Of a stretch of DNA of 64,000 bases, positions 56,236 to 64,000 are shown piece by piece. A program made the translations under genes and the position numbers. The notes under the pieces were generated by a model. It was not told the DNA's origin. It did not search any database and saw only the letters and a program-made list of their open reading frames with translations. Within the stretch, counting starts at the first letter, position 1. Each line of letters opens with the position of its first letter. This DNA comes from JAWKZG01 sp041396125 (GTDB taxonomy: Bacteria; Pseudomonadota; Gammaproteobacteria; Competibacterales; Competibacteraceae), in NCBI GenBank assembly GCA_041396125.1, contig JAWKZG010000011.1, positions 124,001 through 188,000 of the forward strand, written 5' to 3'.

Positions 56236-57102
56236 TCAGCCGTTGGCGTTCGCGAAGGTATTACACTCACGCACGCTGCCGGTCTGTAGGCCACGCTTGA
56301 ACCATTCCACCCGTTGCGCGGAACTGCCGTGGGTGAAGGAGTCCGGATTTACCCGCCGACCGGCCTGACGCTGCAAGCGGTCATCGCCAATAGCCGAGGC
56401 GGCGGTCAGACCTTCCTCGATATCGCCCTGTTCCAACACCTGACGCTGCTGATGGGCATGATGGGCCCATACCCCGGCATAGCAATCAGCTTGCAGCTCC
56501 AAGCGCACCGATAATGCATTGGCCTGGGCCTGACTGGCACGACTGCGGGCCTGCCGGACTTGCGCCTCAGTGCCCAGCAGATTCTGGATATGGTGCCCGA
56601 TTTCGTGGCCGAGCACATAGGCACGGGCAAAATCCCCTGGAGCACCCAATCGCGCCAGTTCCTGAAAAAAGCCCAGATCAATATAGACGTTTTGATCAGG
56701 CGGGCAGTAAAACGGACCGGTCGCCGCGCTGTTTGTACCGCAGGCGGACTGCACTACATCTGTAAACAAAACCAGTGTCGGCGGACGGTATTGTTCGCCC
56801 GAGGCGGCAAAGATCTGCTTCCAGACGTCTTCGGTATCGGCCAGTACCACCGAAATGAAATCAGCTTCTTCATCATTGGCTGATGGCGCCGTGCTGGTCG
56901 TCTGGGTTGGCGCAGAAACACCACCACTGCCATTCAGCATTTGCAATAACGCCATCGGATCCTGCCCCAAAAACAGCCCAATCAGGATAATAATCAGCGT
57001 CATCCCGCCGCCCAGTTTCGCACCTTTTGACATGCGTCCGATCGGCCCCCTGCCGCGTCGGTCCTCAACATTGCTGCTCCGCCTGCCTTGTCGCCAACGC
57101 AT
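56236..57102 (-). CDS. neutral zinc metallopeptidase (YpfJ family)
   Basis: A 288-residue protein: basic N-terminus (MRWRQGRRSSNVEDRRGRG), one membrane helix (LIIILIGLFLG), a Ser/Thr-rich linker, then the YpfJ domain with zinc motif LGHEIGHHIQ, SACGTNSAATGPFYCP, a DCYAGVWAHHA segment and SFTHGSSAQRV. Membrane anchored with a periplasmic peptidase domain. The substrate is unknown. Confidence 0.92.
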   Translation of the reverse strand: MRWRQGRRSSNVEDRRGRGPIGRMSKGAKLGGGMTLIIILIGLFLGQDPMALLQMLNGSGGVSAPTQTTSTAPSANDEEADFISVVLADTEDVWKQIFAASGEQYRPPTLVLFTDVVQSACGTNSAATGPFYCPPDQNVYIDLGFFQELARLGAPGDFARAYVLGHEIGHHIQNLLGTEAQVRQARSRASQAQANALSVRLELQADCYAGVWAHHAHQQRQVLEQGDIEEGLTAASAIGDDRLQRQAGRRVNPDSFTHGSSAQRVEWFKRGLQTGSVRECNTFANANG

Positions 57103-57124
57103 GCCGCTTACTCCTTATGGTAGA

Positions 57125-57715
57125 TTAATCACTGCTTTTCTTTTGCGCAGCCTGGTGCCTTAGCAGACCGCGGATTAATCGCGTTGCGTCGGCATGGCCA
57201 AAAAACAACCGGGTCAGCCCCAGGCTGGGGCCGTGTTGATCGTAACAAATACGGGATTTACGTACACAACTGGTCCCCCGCTTTGGCGTAAACATCGGCT
57301 GTGTACCGTCACGCAGCGCCAGGAAACGATCCAGTTGCTGCGCAGCTACTGTGTTGAAATAATGTTCGGTATGCTCCCGGCTCGCCTGCAGCTTGTCATA
57401 GCAGACCTGGATGGAATAATCACAGCTGATACCGCTTTCGGGATAAAAAACCTCGCCGGCAAGATCGACAATCTGCGGCGTTTCCTGCAATACAGCAAGC
57501 GCAGCACCGTCCCCGAACTGGAGGCGCGTCATAAGAAAGCTCGGCTGCTCGTTTTTCCAGCAGCGCTGCTGCTCACGGTCACAGGAATAACCTGGTTCAG
57601 GACTGAACTGCGCAGGTGTTGAATCTGCCGGGGCTGTTGCCGACGGTTCGGCTTGTTGCGCCGACGTAGGTACTGTCAGCAAGAGCAGTACGGTGACTAA
57701 TCCGTAGCGAATCAT
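57125..57715 (-). CDS. YcgJ-like secreted protein
   Basis: I chose ATG 57715 (MIRYGLVTVLLLLTVPTSA), a good signal peptide, giving 196 residues. The mature part has three similar cysteine-pair units (GYSCDREQQRCWKNEQPS, GISCDYSIQVCYDKLQ, GTSCVRKSRICYDQHGPSLG), like the single unit of E. coli YcgJ. Function unknown. It lies 22 bases upstream of the ypfJ-like gene and may be cotranscribed. Confidence 0.75.
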   Translation of the reverse strand: MIRYGLVTVLLLLTVPTSAQQAEPSATAPADSTPAQFSPEPGYSCDREQQRCWKNEQPSFLMTRLQFGDGAALAVLQETPQIVDLAGEVFYPESGISCDYSIQVCYDKLQASREHTEHYFNTVAAQQLDRFLALRDGTQPMFTPKRGTSCVRKSRICYDQHGPSLGLTRLFFGHADATRLIRGLLRHQAAQKKSSD

Positions 57716-57921
57716 AAATAATATACTTTTGGGTAGTGTGGGAAGCGGTTTTATTGATGGATTATCGCATACTGCGCAGGCTGCCAAACGCAGCGTTTAC
57801 ACTTTCTCACTTTTCCCGGATCAATTTTTATGCTTCGATTCGCCAGCGTCGATTCGTTACTGGCCTTGTTCAGCCAAGGCGGCATAAAATGCACGCACAA
57901 ACACACCAACAGGAGGATTTC

Positions 57922-58257
57922 ATGCTACTTGATGTACGTACTTACACCTGCCGACCAGGCACAATTAATAAACATCTGGCACTGTATGAGCAGATGGGTA
58001 AAGAACCGCAGACCCGCCACCTGGGTCAGCCGCTGGCCTATCTGGTCACCGAGACCGGTAATGTGAATCAATATGTGCATATCTGGCTGTACGAAAATGC
58101 GGCTGACCGGGAGCAGCGTCGTGCCGCCATGTGGGCCGATCCTGAGTGGTTGAGCTACACTGAAGCCAGCGCCAAGCTTGGTGCCCTGGTCGAGCAAGAC
58201 AATAAACTCATGAAACCCGTCAGCTTTTTCCCCGCACCTGCGGCAGCAACTGAGTAA
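57922..58257 (+). CDS. NIPSNAP family protein
   Basis: A 111-residue product from ATG 57922, with AGGAGGA 5 bases upstream. It has MLLDVRTYTCRPGTINKHLA and QYVHIWLYENAADREQRRAA, the NIPSNAP ferredoxin-like pattern. Such small proteins often accompany catabolic genes, with no agreed function. Confidence 0.88.
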   Translation: MLLDVRTYTCRPGTINKHLALYEQMGKEPQTRHLGQPLAYLVTETGNVNQYVHIWLYENAADREQRRAAMWADPEWLSYTEASAKLGALVEQDNKLMKPVSFFPAPAAATE

Positions 58258-58290
58258 CACGCGGTTTCTGGACAGGATGTAGCGCTGACA

Positions 58291-58323
58291 GGGCTATATC
58301 CGGGTTATATCTGGGCTATAGGC
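58291..58323. repeat. three 11-bp direct repeats
   Basis: GGGCTATATCC, GGGTTATATCT and GGGCTATAGGC follow each other without a gap. A spacing of about one helical turn places the copies on one face of DNA, as in binding sites for cooperating regulators. It lies in the 155-base gap before a GST gene. Confidence 0.55.
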
Positions 58324-58356
58324 GAGGATCAACACTCATCATGGATTGATCCTCGC
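58322..58356. promoter_or_regulatory. perfect 11-bp stem hairpin
   Basis: GCGAGGATCAA (58322-58332) and TTGATCCTCGC (58346-58356) pair fully around a 13-base loop, directly after the 11-bp repeats. No T-run follows immediately, so it may be an operator or a structured mRNA end for the NIPSNAP gene. Confidence 0.5.
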
Positions 58357-58412
58357 AACCCTGCAGCAGGATGATCTTTTTGCAACAGACTCTACCTACG
58401 GAGCGTAACGCA

Positions 58413-59042
58413 ATGCTAATCGTTTACGGTACCCCTCGCACACGGGCCAGCCGGATCACCTGGATGCTGGAAGAAATCGGTGCCAGTTATGACTACCGGC
58501 CGGTGGCGTTGGACAAGGGTGAAGGTCGGCAACCCCCGTATCTTGCCCTCAATCCCACGGGCAAAGTGCCAACACTGGTGGACGGCGATCTGGTCTTGGG
58601 CGAATCCGCTGCAATAGTGACTTATCTGGGCGATAAATATACTTTGTCCAATCTGGTACCACGCACCGGCGGTGCAGCACGGGCCAAGTACAATCAGTGG
58701 TGTTATTTTTGCCTGAGCGAGCTGGAACAACCGCTCTGGACTCGGGCCAAGCACACTTTTGCACTGCCCGAAAACAAGCGGGTAGCCGCTATTAAGGACA
58801 CTGCGCTGTGGGAGTTCGCCCAGGCCGCCAAGGTCCTGGCCCAGCAGCTGGATCGTACTGACTATGTACTTGGTGCAGAGTTCAGCGCTGCCGATATTCT
58901 GATCGGCCATACTCTGAGCTGGGCGAGAGGTGCCAAGATTGAACTAGGTCAGGACAGTCTCCAGGCCTATGCTGACCGGGTGCTGAGCCGACCGGCGCTG
59001 GCCCAGGCTTACCAGCGCGAACAACAAGCCATCACGGCATGA
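58413..59042 (+). CDS. glutathione S-transferase family protein
   Basis: A 209-residue GST from ATG 58413 (MLIVYGTPRTRASRITWMLE). It has NPTGKVPTLVDGDLVLGESAAIVTYLG in the thioredoxin-like domain and FSAADILIGHTLSWA in the helical domain. Unlike the GST at 52,379, it has the usual ESAAI glutathione-binding motif. It is preceded by the repeat and hairpin region. Confidence 0.9.
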   Translation: MLIVYGTPRTRASRITWMLEEIGASYDYRPVALDKGEGRQPPYLALNPTGKVPTLVDGDLVLGESAAIVTYLGDKYTLSNLVPRTGGAARAKYNQWCYFCLSELEQPLWTRAKHTFALPENKRVAAIKDTALWEFAQAAKVLAQQLDRTDYVLGAEFSAADILIGHTLSWARGAKIELGQDSLQAYADRVLSRPALAQAYQREQQAITA

Positions 59043-59088
59043 ACCATCGATCCGTGTCAGGCGCAATTGTTACCGGGTATAGCACGGA

Positions 59089-59724
59089 TCAAAAATCATT
59101 CTGCTTCACAAGCGCCGCCATCGCCCGATGGCGCTCGCTGTCCTGCGACTCCAGACCAGCCACAACACCGTGGCGATCCGCCTGGGGTCGATTCTGACTG
59201 ACTTTCCATTTGCCACTGATCTTGCTGATGGGTATTTCAATCCCGACGATAGCCTGCAGCATGTTCTGGACAAAATCCGCCGGCGCATCACTCACCTGCC
59301 AGGGCGCGGCCAGCCCGGCTTCATGTTGCTCAGTGAGCGCACTGACTAGTGCCAGCAGCCATTCTGTATCGTCGATAACACGCGGCTGGCCATAAGCCTG
59401 CACTACGGCGTAATTCCAGGTTGGCACCACTTTGCCATGCACCTGCTTGGCCGGATACCAGGAGGGCGAGATATAGCTGTCGGGCCCTTGAAATACAGCC
59501 ACTGACGCCTGTTGGCCAGGTAATTCCCGCCAGACCGGGTTGGCCCGCGCCACGTGGGCACGCAGTGTTCCATAAGACCCCGCGCCGGGATCAAGCAACA
59601 TCGGAATATGATTGACTTGCAGTTCAGTTGCCCCCGGTGTGACCAGTGTGGCCAGGGGATAGGCCCGGATAAGCTCATGCAGAACCTGCAGACGGGTTTC
59701 TTCAAAGTGTTGTGGTAGGTACAT
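59089..59724 (-). CDS. PaiB-like FMN-binding protein
   Basis: A 211-residue protein with MYLPQHFEETRLQVLHELIR, LRAHVARANPVWRELPGQ, YISPSWYPAKQVHGKVVPTW and KISGKWKVSQNRP, the PaiB pattern. PaiB was named as a negative regulator of sporulation and protease genes in Bacillus; in proteobacteria it may be a flavin- or heme-binding oxidoreductase. It starts 1 base after the oxyR stop, so one transcript is likely. Confidence 0.9.
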   Translation of the reverse strand: MYLPQHFEETRLQVLHELIRAYPLATLVTPGATELQVNHIPMLLDPGAGSYGTLRAHVARANPVWRELPGQQASVAVFQGPDSYISPSWYPAKQVHGKVVPTWNYAVVQAYGQPRVIDDTEWLLALVSALTEQHEAGLAAPWQVSDAPADFVQNMLQAIVGIEIPISKISGKWKVSQNRPQADRHGVVAGLESQDSERHRAMAALVKQNDF

Positions 59725-59725
59725 T

Positions 59726-60661
59726 TTAAACAGCCGGCAACATGGTTATGCCATCACCCAGACGGCATTCCAGAATAGATTCATTGAGTACGTCGATGGC
59801 ACCAGGCCGGGTAAAGCTTCTGCGCCAGGCCAGGGCAATCGTGCGTCTCGGTGCGGGTTCAGCGAACGGACGTACGCTGAGCATGTCCTGCCCCGGAAAA
59901 AAACCGGTGACCGAGGTTTTCGGCACTACGGTGATCCCCATACCGGATGCCACCATAAGTCGCATGGTTTCCAGCGAGCTGCCTTCCAGAGCGTGCTGGA
60001 TGCTATCGGTCGAGCTGCGGGAGCGGGCGCATTCCGGGCAGGCTTCGAGCACCTGATCGCGAAAACAATGCCCGGCACCCAGCAACAGGACCTCTTCCTG
60101 CGCCAGCATACCGGCCCGAATAGTTTCTGTTTGCTCCAGCGGGTGTTGTTTTGGCAACAGCACCACAAACGGTTCCTCGTACAGTGCTTCGGTGAGAATG
60201 CCGGACACTGCATAGGGCAGAGAGATGATGATCGCATCCAGCTTGCCCTCCTTCAGTCGTTCGCTCAGGACGGCGGTATAATTCTCTTCGATCTGCAGCG
60301 GCATCTGCGGTGCCCGCTGGTGTAACAAGGGGATCAAATGCGGTAGCAGATAAGGCCCGACGGTATAAATGGCCCCCAGCCGCAACGGCCCGACCAGATC
60401 GTCCTGCCCCTGGGACGCCAGTCGCGTGATAACATCGACTTCTTCCAGCACCCGCTGGGCCTGCACAACGATTTTCCGGCCCAGGGTAGTAACCGCAACC
60501 TCGCTGGGGCTGCGCTCGAATAAGGTCACACCGAGTTCGTCTTCCAGCTTGCGTACGGCAACGCTCAGGGTAGGCTGGCTGACAAAGCAGGCTTCTGCGG
60601 CGCGACCGAAATGTCGTTCACGGGCAATTGCGATAATGTAGCGGAGTTCAGTCAGAGTCAT
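59726..60661 (-). CDS. oxyR: hydrogen peroxide-sensing LysR-type regulator OxyR
   Basis: A 311-residue LysR-type activator: N-terminal helix-turn-helix (FGRAAEACFVSQPTLSVAVR) and a C-terminal sensor domain. The redox cysteines fall at C199 and C208 in GHCFRDQVLEACPE, the same numbers as in E. coli OxyR, with a third nearby at C211. It is expected to activate catalase and peroxiredoxin genes, none of which are in the window. Cotranscribed with the paiB-like gene. Confidence 0.95.
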   Translation of the reverse strand: MTLTELRYIIAIARERHFGRAAEACFVSQPTLSVAVRKLEDELGVTLFERSPSEVAVTTLGRKIVVQAQRVLEEVDVITRLASQGQDDLVGPLRLGAIYTVGPYLLPHLIPLLHQRAPQMPLQIEENYTAVLSERLKEGKLDAIIISLPYAVSGILTEALYEEPFVVLLPKQHPLEQTETIRAGMLAQEEVLLLGAGHCFRDQVLEACPECARSRSSTDSIQHALEGSSLETMRLMVASGMGITVVPKTSVTGFFPGQDMLSVRPFAEPAPRRTIALAWRRSFTRPGAIDVLNESILECRLGDGITMLPAV

Positions 60662-60956
60662 TATCGGTTAATCCATTGGCGCTAGTCTTGATGGGTTTAT
60701 CCGGTTTATTCTGCGGGCGCGTCGTCTGATCGGTATTTCCCACTATGGACATCAACCAGACCCCCATATAAGTTTTAATAGTTTAGCGTTACAGCGCAAG
60801 CGCGAAGCACACCGACAGGCTTGCCAGCATCAGCAACTGTTCCGTGACGGATAGCCAGTGGTAAGCACTTTTCGGGTAAACTTCGCCAGCGACGGCTATC
60901 ATGGACTTATTGGCTTATGCTTGCCACATAAGTAATCACTATTCTGAGGAACCCAC

Positions 60957-62210
60957 ATGAGTTATCAGCATATCGTCCTGCCCGAAAGCGGTGAAAAAAT
61001 CAGCGTCAAAAACGGCAAATTGCACGTCCCTGACAATCCTATTCTAGGCTATGTCGAAGGGGATGGCATCGGTCCTGATATCACCAATGCCAGCCTGCGC
61101 GTCTGGGACGCCGCTATCAAGAAAGCTTACGGCGACCAGCGCAAAGTCCACTGGTGCGAACTCTACATGGGTGAAAAAGCCGCCGGTATTTACGATGGCA
61201 ATTATTTCCCCGCTGAAACCCTGGACGCTATAAAAGATTTGATCGTGGCGATCAAAGGTCCGCTGACGACGCCCATTGGCGGCGGTTTCCGTTCTCTGAA
61301 CGTCTCGCTGCGGCAGGAACTGGATCTTTACTCCTGTGTACGACCGGTAAAATATTATCAGGGCGTGCCCTCGCCGCTGCGTCATCCGGAAGATGTTGAT
61401 GTCGTCATTTTCCGCGAGAACACCGAAGACGTCTACTCCGGGATCGAATATCGCAGTGGCACCGAAGAAAATAAAAAACTCGCCAAATTTCTGCGTGAAG
61501 AAATGGGTGCGGAATTCTTCGAAGACGCCGGACTTGGTATCAAACCGATCAGCCCTTTTGGCTCCAAGCGACTGGTTCGCAAAGCTATTCAGTACGCCAT
61601 TGATAACGGCCGCAGTAATGTTACCCTGGTGCACAAGGGTAATATCATGAAATATACTGAGGGCGCATTCCGCAATTGGGGCTACGAGATCGCCAAGGAA
61701 GAATTCGGCGATGTCACCATTACCGAAGACGAACTTTGGAGCAGCTATAATGGCAAACAGCCGGAAGGCAAAATTCTGATCAAGGATCGCATAGCAGATA
61801 TTACGTTCCAGCTGTTGCAACTGCGTCCGGCAGAATTCGATGTGCTGGCGACCACCAACCTGAACGGCGATTACCTGTCCGACGCGGTTGCGGCAGAAGT
61901 CGGCGGCATCGGGATCGCGCCCGGTGCAAATATCGCTGACTATATCGCGGTATTCGAAGCCACCCATGGCACCGCCCCCAAATACGCCGGGCAGGACAAA
62001 GTCAATCCGAGTTCGCTGCTGCTGTCCGGCGTCATGATGCTGGAATACATGGGCTGGCGCGAAGCGGCTGACCTGATCAACACGGTGTACCCGCAGGTTA
62101 TCGCTGATAAAACGGTAACCTATGACTTCGCCCGCATGATGGACGGTGCTACTGAAGTCTCCTGCAGCGGTTTCGCTGACGCCCTGATCGCCAAAATTAA
62201 CGCGAGCTGA
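60957..62210 (+). CDS. icd: NADP-dependent isocitrate dehydrogenase
   Basis: TCA-cycle enzyme oxidising isocitrate to 2-oxoglutarate. The 417-residue product has GYVEGDGIGPDITNAS, GGGFRSLNVSLRQELDLYSC with the serine that AceK phosphorylates in E. coli, FRENTEDVYSGIEY, VHKGNIMKYTEGAF and EATHGTAPKYAG. A TGAGGA site precedes ATG 60957. The 295 bases upstream, shared with oxyR, hold no gene. Confidence 0.97.
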   Translation: MSYQHIVLPESGEKISVKNGKLHVPDNPILGYVEGDGIGPDITNASLRVWDAAIKKAYGDQRKVHWCELYMGEKAAGIYDGNYFPAETLDAIKDLIVAIKGPLTTPIGGGFRSLNVSLRQELDLYSCVRPVKYYQGVPSPLRHPEDVDVVIFRENTEDVYSGIEYRSGTEENKKLAKFLREEMGAEFFEDAGLGIKPISPFGSKRLVRKAIQYAIDNGRSNVTLVHKGNIMKYTEGAFRNWGYEIAKEEFGDVTITEDELWSSYNGKQPEGKILIKDRIADITFQLLQLRPAEFDVLATTNLNGDYLSDAVAAEVGGIGIAPGANIADYIAVFEATHGTAPKYAGQDKVNPSSLLLSGVMMLEYMGWREAADLINTVYPQVIADKTVTYDFARMMDGATEVSCSGFADALIAKINAS

Positions 62211-62221
62211 ATGTAATCAAT

Positions 62222-62986
62222 ATGACAACGACGCAACCCTGCCGGGTCGGTTTATTTGTCACCTGTCTGGTGGACGTGTTTCGGCCCGCCGTGGGGTTTG
62301 CTGCAGTCAAATTACTGCAGGATGCAGGCTGTTCTGTAGAGGTGCCGGCTGGACAGACCTGTTGCGGCCAGCCCGCCTATAATTCGGGCGATCGGGCGGA
62401 CAGCAAAGCGCTGGCACGACAGGTACTGGACGCATTTGAGGAGTTTGACTATGTTATCGCCCCGTCCGGCTCCTGCAGCGGGATGATCAAGGAACATTAT
62501 CCGGCCTTGTTTGCTGATGACCCGGCCCTGCAGCAACGGGCACAGGCGCTGGCAGACAAAACCTTCGAGCTGATCTCGTTCCTGGTTGATGTCCGTGGCA
62601 TGGAGAATATCGTCAGTGACTATGCCGGCAGCGTGACCTATCACGACTCCTGCGCCGGACTGCGCGAGCTGGGCATCAAGCAACAGCCGCGCACACTGCT
62701 CAAAACCATACCCGGTCTGGAACTCAGAGAAATGGACGACAGCGAAGTCTGCTGCGGCTTTGGAGGTACGTTTTGTATCAAGTACCCGGATATCTCCAAC
62801 CGCATGGTCAGTGATAAAATAGCCAATATTCAGGCTACTGGCGCGGATCTGCTGCTGGCGGGCGATTTGGGCTGTCTGCTTAATATGGCGGGCAAACTGA
62901 AACGGGTCGGCTCGCCGATTCAGGTTCGGCACGTTGCCGAAATTCTGGCGGGTGACACTGACACCCCGCCTTTGGGTGATAGCTGA
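62222..62986 (+). CDS. lutA: lactate oxidation iron-sulfur protein LutA
   Basis: A 254-residue (Fe-S)-binding protein of the LutA/YkgE family with two CCG domains: GQTCCGQPAYNSGD and EVCCGFGGTFCIKYP, the second near residue 180. LutABC oxidises L-lactate. It follows icd by 11 bases and lutB by 2, so the three may share a transcript. Confidence 0.93.
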   Translation: MTTTQPCRVGLFVTCLVDVFRPAVGFAAVKLLQDAGCSVEVPAGQTCCGQPAYNSGDRADSKALARQVLDAFEEFDYVIAPSGSCSGMIKEHYPALFADDPALQQRAQALADKTFELISFLVDVRGMENIVSDYAGSVTYHDSCAGLRELGIKQQPRTLLKTIPGLELREMDDSEVCCGFGGTFCIKYPDISNRMVSDKIANIQATGADLLLAGDLGCLLNMAGKLKRVGSPIQVRHVAEILAGDTDTPPLGDS

Positions 62987-62988
62987 CC

Positions 62989-64000
62989 ATGCAAACAACC
63001 AGTCCGCAATTCAAGTCCAATGCGCACCAGGCGCTGGCCGACGAGGCTCTGCAGCGCTCGCTGGCCAAAATGCGCAGCGGTTTTTCAGTTAAACGCGCGC
63101 AAGCGGCAGCCCGCATGCCGGAATTTGAGGCACTGCGGGATCAGGGCCGTGATTTAAAAAATCATATTCTGGAAAACCTCGACTTTTACCTGGAGCAATT
63201 TGAAGCCAATGTGATCAAACATGGCGGTCAGGTGCACTGGGCGCGCGATGCTGCCGAAGCCCGCCAGATCGTATTGGACATCTGTCGCACCGTGGATGCC
63301 AAATCGGTCACTAAAGGCAAGTCCATGATCAGCGAGGAAATCGGCCTGAATGATTTCCTCGAAGCCGAGGGCATTGAACCGATGGAAACGGATCTGGGTG
63401 AATACATCATCCAGTTACGTCACGAGCACCCCAGTCATATCATTGCGCCTGCGATCCACCTCAATAAAGACCAGGTCGCGGATGCCTTCCATGCCGCGCA
63501 CGCCCAGTATGGCTATACCCGACGCCTGAGCGAACCGCGCGAACTGATGAACGAAGCGCGCCAGGTCTTGCGCGACAAATTTTTACGCGCCGATGTCGGC
63601 ATCACGGGTGCCAATTTCTGTATCGCAGAAACCGGCAGTACGGTCATTGTCACCAATGAGGGTAATGGCGATCTGACCCAGACCCTGCCGAAAGTGCATA
63701 TTGCTCTGACCAGTATTGAAAAAGTGGTGCCAACACTGGAGGATGCCAGCCTCTTTCTGCGTCTGCTGGCACGCTCGGCGACCGGACAGGAATTTTCCGT
63801 ATATACAACTTTTTCGACCGGCCCGCGCCGGCCTGATGACCTGGACGGCCCGGAGCAGTTCCATGTGGTGCTGCTGGATAATGGCCGAAGCAGTATGCTT
63901 GGCACCGAATTGCAGGATATGTTGCGCTGTATCCGCTGTTCGGCCTGCATGAATCACTGTCCGGTGTACGGTGCAGTGGGTGGCCATGCCTACGGCTGGG
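62989..64000 (+). CDS. lutB: lactate oxidation iron-sulfur protein LutB, 3' end outside window
   Basis: The first 337 codons of the LutB/YkgF protein, from ATG 62989. It has the N-terminal LUD-type domain (VTKGKSMISEEIGLNDFLE, GITGANFCIAETGSTVIVTN) and the start of a ferredoxin-type 4Fe-4S domain (CIRCSACMNHCPVYG) at the window edge. lutC would be expected next. Confidence 0.93.
   Translation, partial: MQTTSPQFKSNAHQALADEALQRSLAKMRSGFSVKRAQAAARMPEFEALRDQGRDLKNHILENLDFYLEQFEANVIKHGGQVHWARDAAEARQIVLDICRTVDAKSVTKGKSMISEEIGLNDFLEAEGIEPMETDLGEYIIQLRHEHPSHIIAPAIHLNKDQVADAFHAAHAQYGYTRRLSEPRELMNEARQVLRDKFLRADVGITGANFCIAETGSTVIVTNEGNGDLTQTLPKVHIALTSIEKVVPTLEDASLFLRLLARSATGQEFSVYTTFSTGPRRPDDLDGPEQFHVVLLDNGRSSMLGTELQDMLRCIRCSACMNHCPVYGAVGGHAYGW

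Noticed and set aside
60910..60938. candidate icd promoter TTGGCT-17-TAATCA
   Set aside because: The predicted start would fall on the ribosome-binding site, leaving almost no leader; not convincing.
61044..61967. 307-codon minus-strand frame inside icd
   Set aside because: Long because of codon bias opposite icd; no family features, and icd is certain.

Overview
This 64 kb window reads as chromosome of a gammaproteobacterium, probably an environmental or marine one. The conserved blocks are typical of the class: ispB | rplU-rpmA-obgE-proB, rpsT | murJ-ribF-lspA, ispH, aroQ-accB-accC-prmA, pgeF-rluD | bamD, oxyR and icd. I saw no rRNA, tRNA, CRISPR array, prophage or insertion sequence. The genus cannot be fixed from sequence alone.

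Layout. 1-7.7 kb: isoprenoid, ribosome, GTPase, proline and cell-wall genes. The usual ileS (between ribF and lspA) and fkpB (before ispH) are absent; a phenylacetyl-CoA epoxidase operon paaABCDE (7.7-11.5 kb, minus strand) lies between lspA and ispH. 12.6-16.2 kb: a LytTR response regulator next to a large membrane Ser/Thr kinase carrying an 8-residue repeat stalk, a peptidoglycan-binding domain and MORN repeats. 16.3-19.5 kb: prmA, accC, accB, aroQ. 19.7-25.1 kb: a GAF-domain protein, a PCuAC-like protein with altered copper ligands, class II DAHP synthase and cysteine synthase. 25.3-33.4 kb: an enolase-superfamily gene with one nonsense codon, an Lpp-like lipoprotein beside an L,D-transpeptidase, a TauD-type dioxygenase, an HtrA-like protein lacking its catalytic triad, an M17 aminopeptidase and a frameshifted lysyl-endopeptidase-like secreted protease. 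33.7-42.3 kb: a same-strand run of catabolic enzymes (carboxymuconolactone decarboxylase family, 3-hydroxyisobutyrate-dehydrogenase family, lactonase-like metallo-hydrolase, double-hotdog thioesterase) with components of three incomplete transporters. 42.4-49.4 kb: a DUF1800/DUF1501 pair, a PYROXD2-like oxidoreductase and a secreted Calx-beta/Kazal/PKD-like protein. 49.8-53 kb: pgeF, rluD, bamD and a GST. 53.1-55.1 kb: DUF411 protein and multicopper oxidase (copper handling). 55.2-60.7 kb: cell-wall, detoxification and redox genes ending in paiB-like and oxyR. 61-64 kb: icd and the start of a lutAB lactate-oxidation operon.

A general caution: many genes are broken by single-base indels. Isolated lesions occur in murJ (about 5,830), the enolase-family gene (25,599), the protease (about 32,276) and the DUF1800 gene (about 43,860 and 44,030). 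A dense run from about 46,550 to 50,320 crosses three unrelated genes on both strands. Because compensating indels and essential or near-universal genes are involved, sequence or assembly error is the first explanation for the dense block; real decay remains possible.

The most interesting biology is the kinase/regulator pair with a wall-sensing architecture, the triad-less HtrA-like protein, and the secreted protease and Kazal-domain protein that share the same C-terminal repeat module.
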